Assembly (NCBI RefSeq): GCF_039521325.1
Contig: NZ_BAAACD010000007.1
Strand: one strand, 5' to 3'
DNA: 64,000 nt
Source: Clostridium_X cadaveris
GTDB taxonomy: Bacteria > Bacillota > Clostridia > Clostridiales > Clostridiaceae
Under the pieces are notes generated by a model. That model was not told the DNA's origin. It searched no databases and worked only from the letters and a program-made list of their open reading frames with translations. Shown here one piece after another: positions 63,880 through 64,000 of the stretch. The first letter of the stretch is position 1; each line of letters begins with the position of its first letter. The position numbers and the translations under genes were made by a program.

Positions 63880-63931
63880 TTTGTAATAATTAATTTTCAA
63901 CATTGATAAGTACACAAAAAAGCTGCCCCTT

Positions 63932-64000
63932 TTGAACCGACCCCCAAAAGTTAGACCAAAAATCTAACGAATTGGAGGTCGATTTTTTATGGCAAAATAC
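63932..64000 (+). mobile_element. Left end of an IS3-family (IS150-like) insertion sequence
   Basis: The bases TTGAACCGACCCCCAAAAG at about 63932-63950 are the terminal-repeat type of IS150-group elements. GTTAGA/TCTAAC then forms a small stem, TTGGAGG is a ribosome site, and an ATG at 63989 begins MAKY, the usual start of the OrfA transposase. The rest lies outside the window. Confidence 0.75.

Noticed and set aside
1..64000. CRISPR array, tRNA/rRNA genes or a complete prophage
   Set aside because: No regularly spaced direct repeats, no tRNA/rRNA signatures and no phage structural genes were seen.

Overview
The window is AT-rich DNA from a low-GC Gram-positive anaerobe, most likely Clostridium in the strict sense. 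Reasons: strong AGGAGG-type ribosome binding sites, AT-ending codons, many hairpin-plus-T-run terminators, and gene content typical of clostridia (tyrosine phenol-lyase-like enzyme, GGGtGRT protein with its Fe-S scaffold partner, BrnQ, DUF1846 protein, PepD, TspO, MATE pump). No tRNA, rRNA or CRISPR array was seen.

Bases 1-9060 are an eroding accessory region. They hold the start of a tyrosine phenol-lyase-like gene, an anti-sigma factor whose ECF sigma partner has lost its middle, an EamA permease with a histidine-rich tail, a Tn916/Tn1549-type integrase remnant, an intact arsR / ArsP-like permease / thioredoxin operon with its operators, a group II intron remnant, a second broken sigma/exported-protein pair, a GNAT enzyme, a 32-residue membrane peptide and a decayed metallo-beta-lactamase gene. 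Bases 9210-16106 carry a giant BspA-like leucine-rich-repeat surface protein, divergent from a YeeE/YedE sulfur-compound transporter and a membrane-anchored zinc-finger-like protein. That last gene has an in-frame TGA followed by a hairpin and 32 further plausible codons.

Bases 16447-25315 are mostly conserved housekeeping genes: the GGGtGRT/Fe-S scaffold pair, an Fe-S aldo/keto reductase, BrnQ, DUF1846, a Cof-type HAD phosphatase and a MATE transporter. Bases 25316-26175 form an unusual 0.85 kb intergenic locus. It has a canonical cobalamin riboswitch on the minus strand with no gene behind it, several hairpins, a long inverted repeat and a 32-codon ORF on the opposite strand.

Bases 26176-50498 hold an L,D-transpeptidase, a HIRAN-domain protein, a PatB-type C-S lyase, a TetM/EF-G-like GTPase, a prolyl oligopeptidase, a DUF488 protein, a galactitol-type PTS with its PRD activator, an NMT1/SsuABC-type ABC importer, a TPR protein, a VIT-VWA protein, topoisomerase III and an amidohydrolase. 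Bases 50646-63879 hold TspO, two alpha/beta hydrolases, an OmpR/HK two-component pair, a rhomboid-like protein without the catalytic motif, PepD, a PAS histidine kinase, a four-S1-domain protein and an envelope-stress-like operon (serine-rich membrane protein, PspA, cysteine-rich protein). The window ends inside the left end of an IS3-family element.
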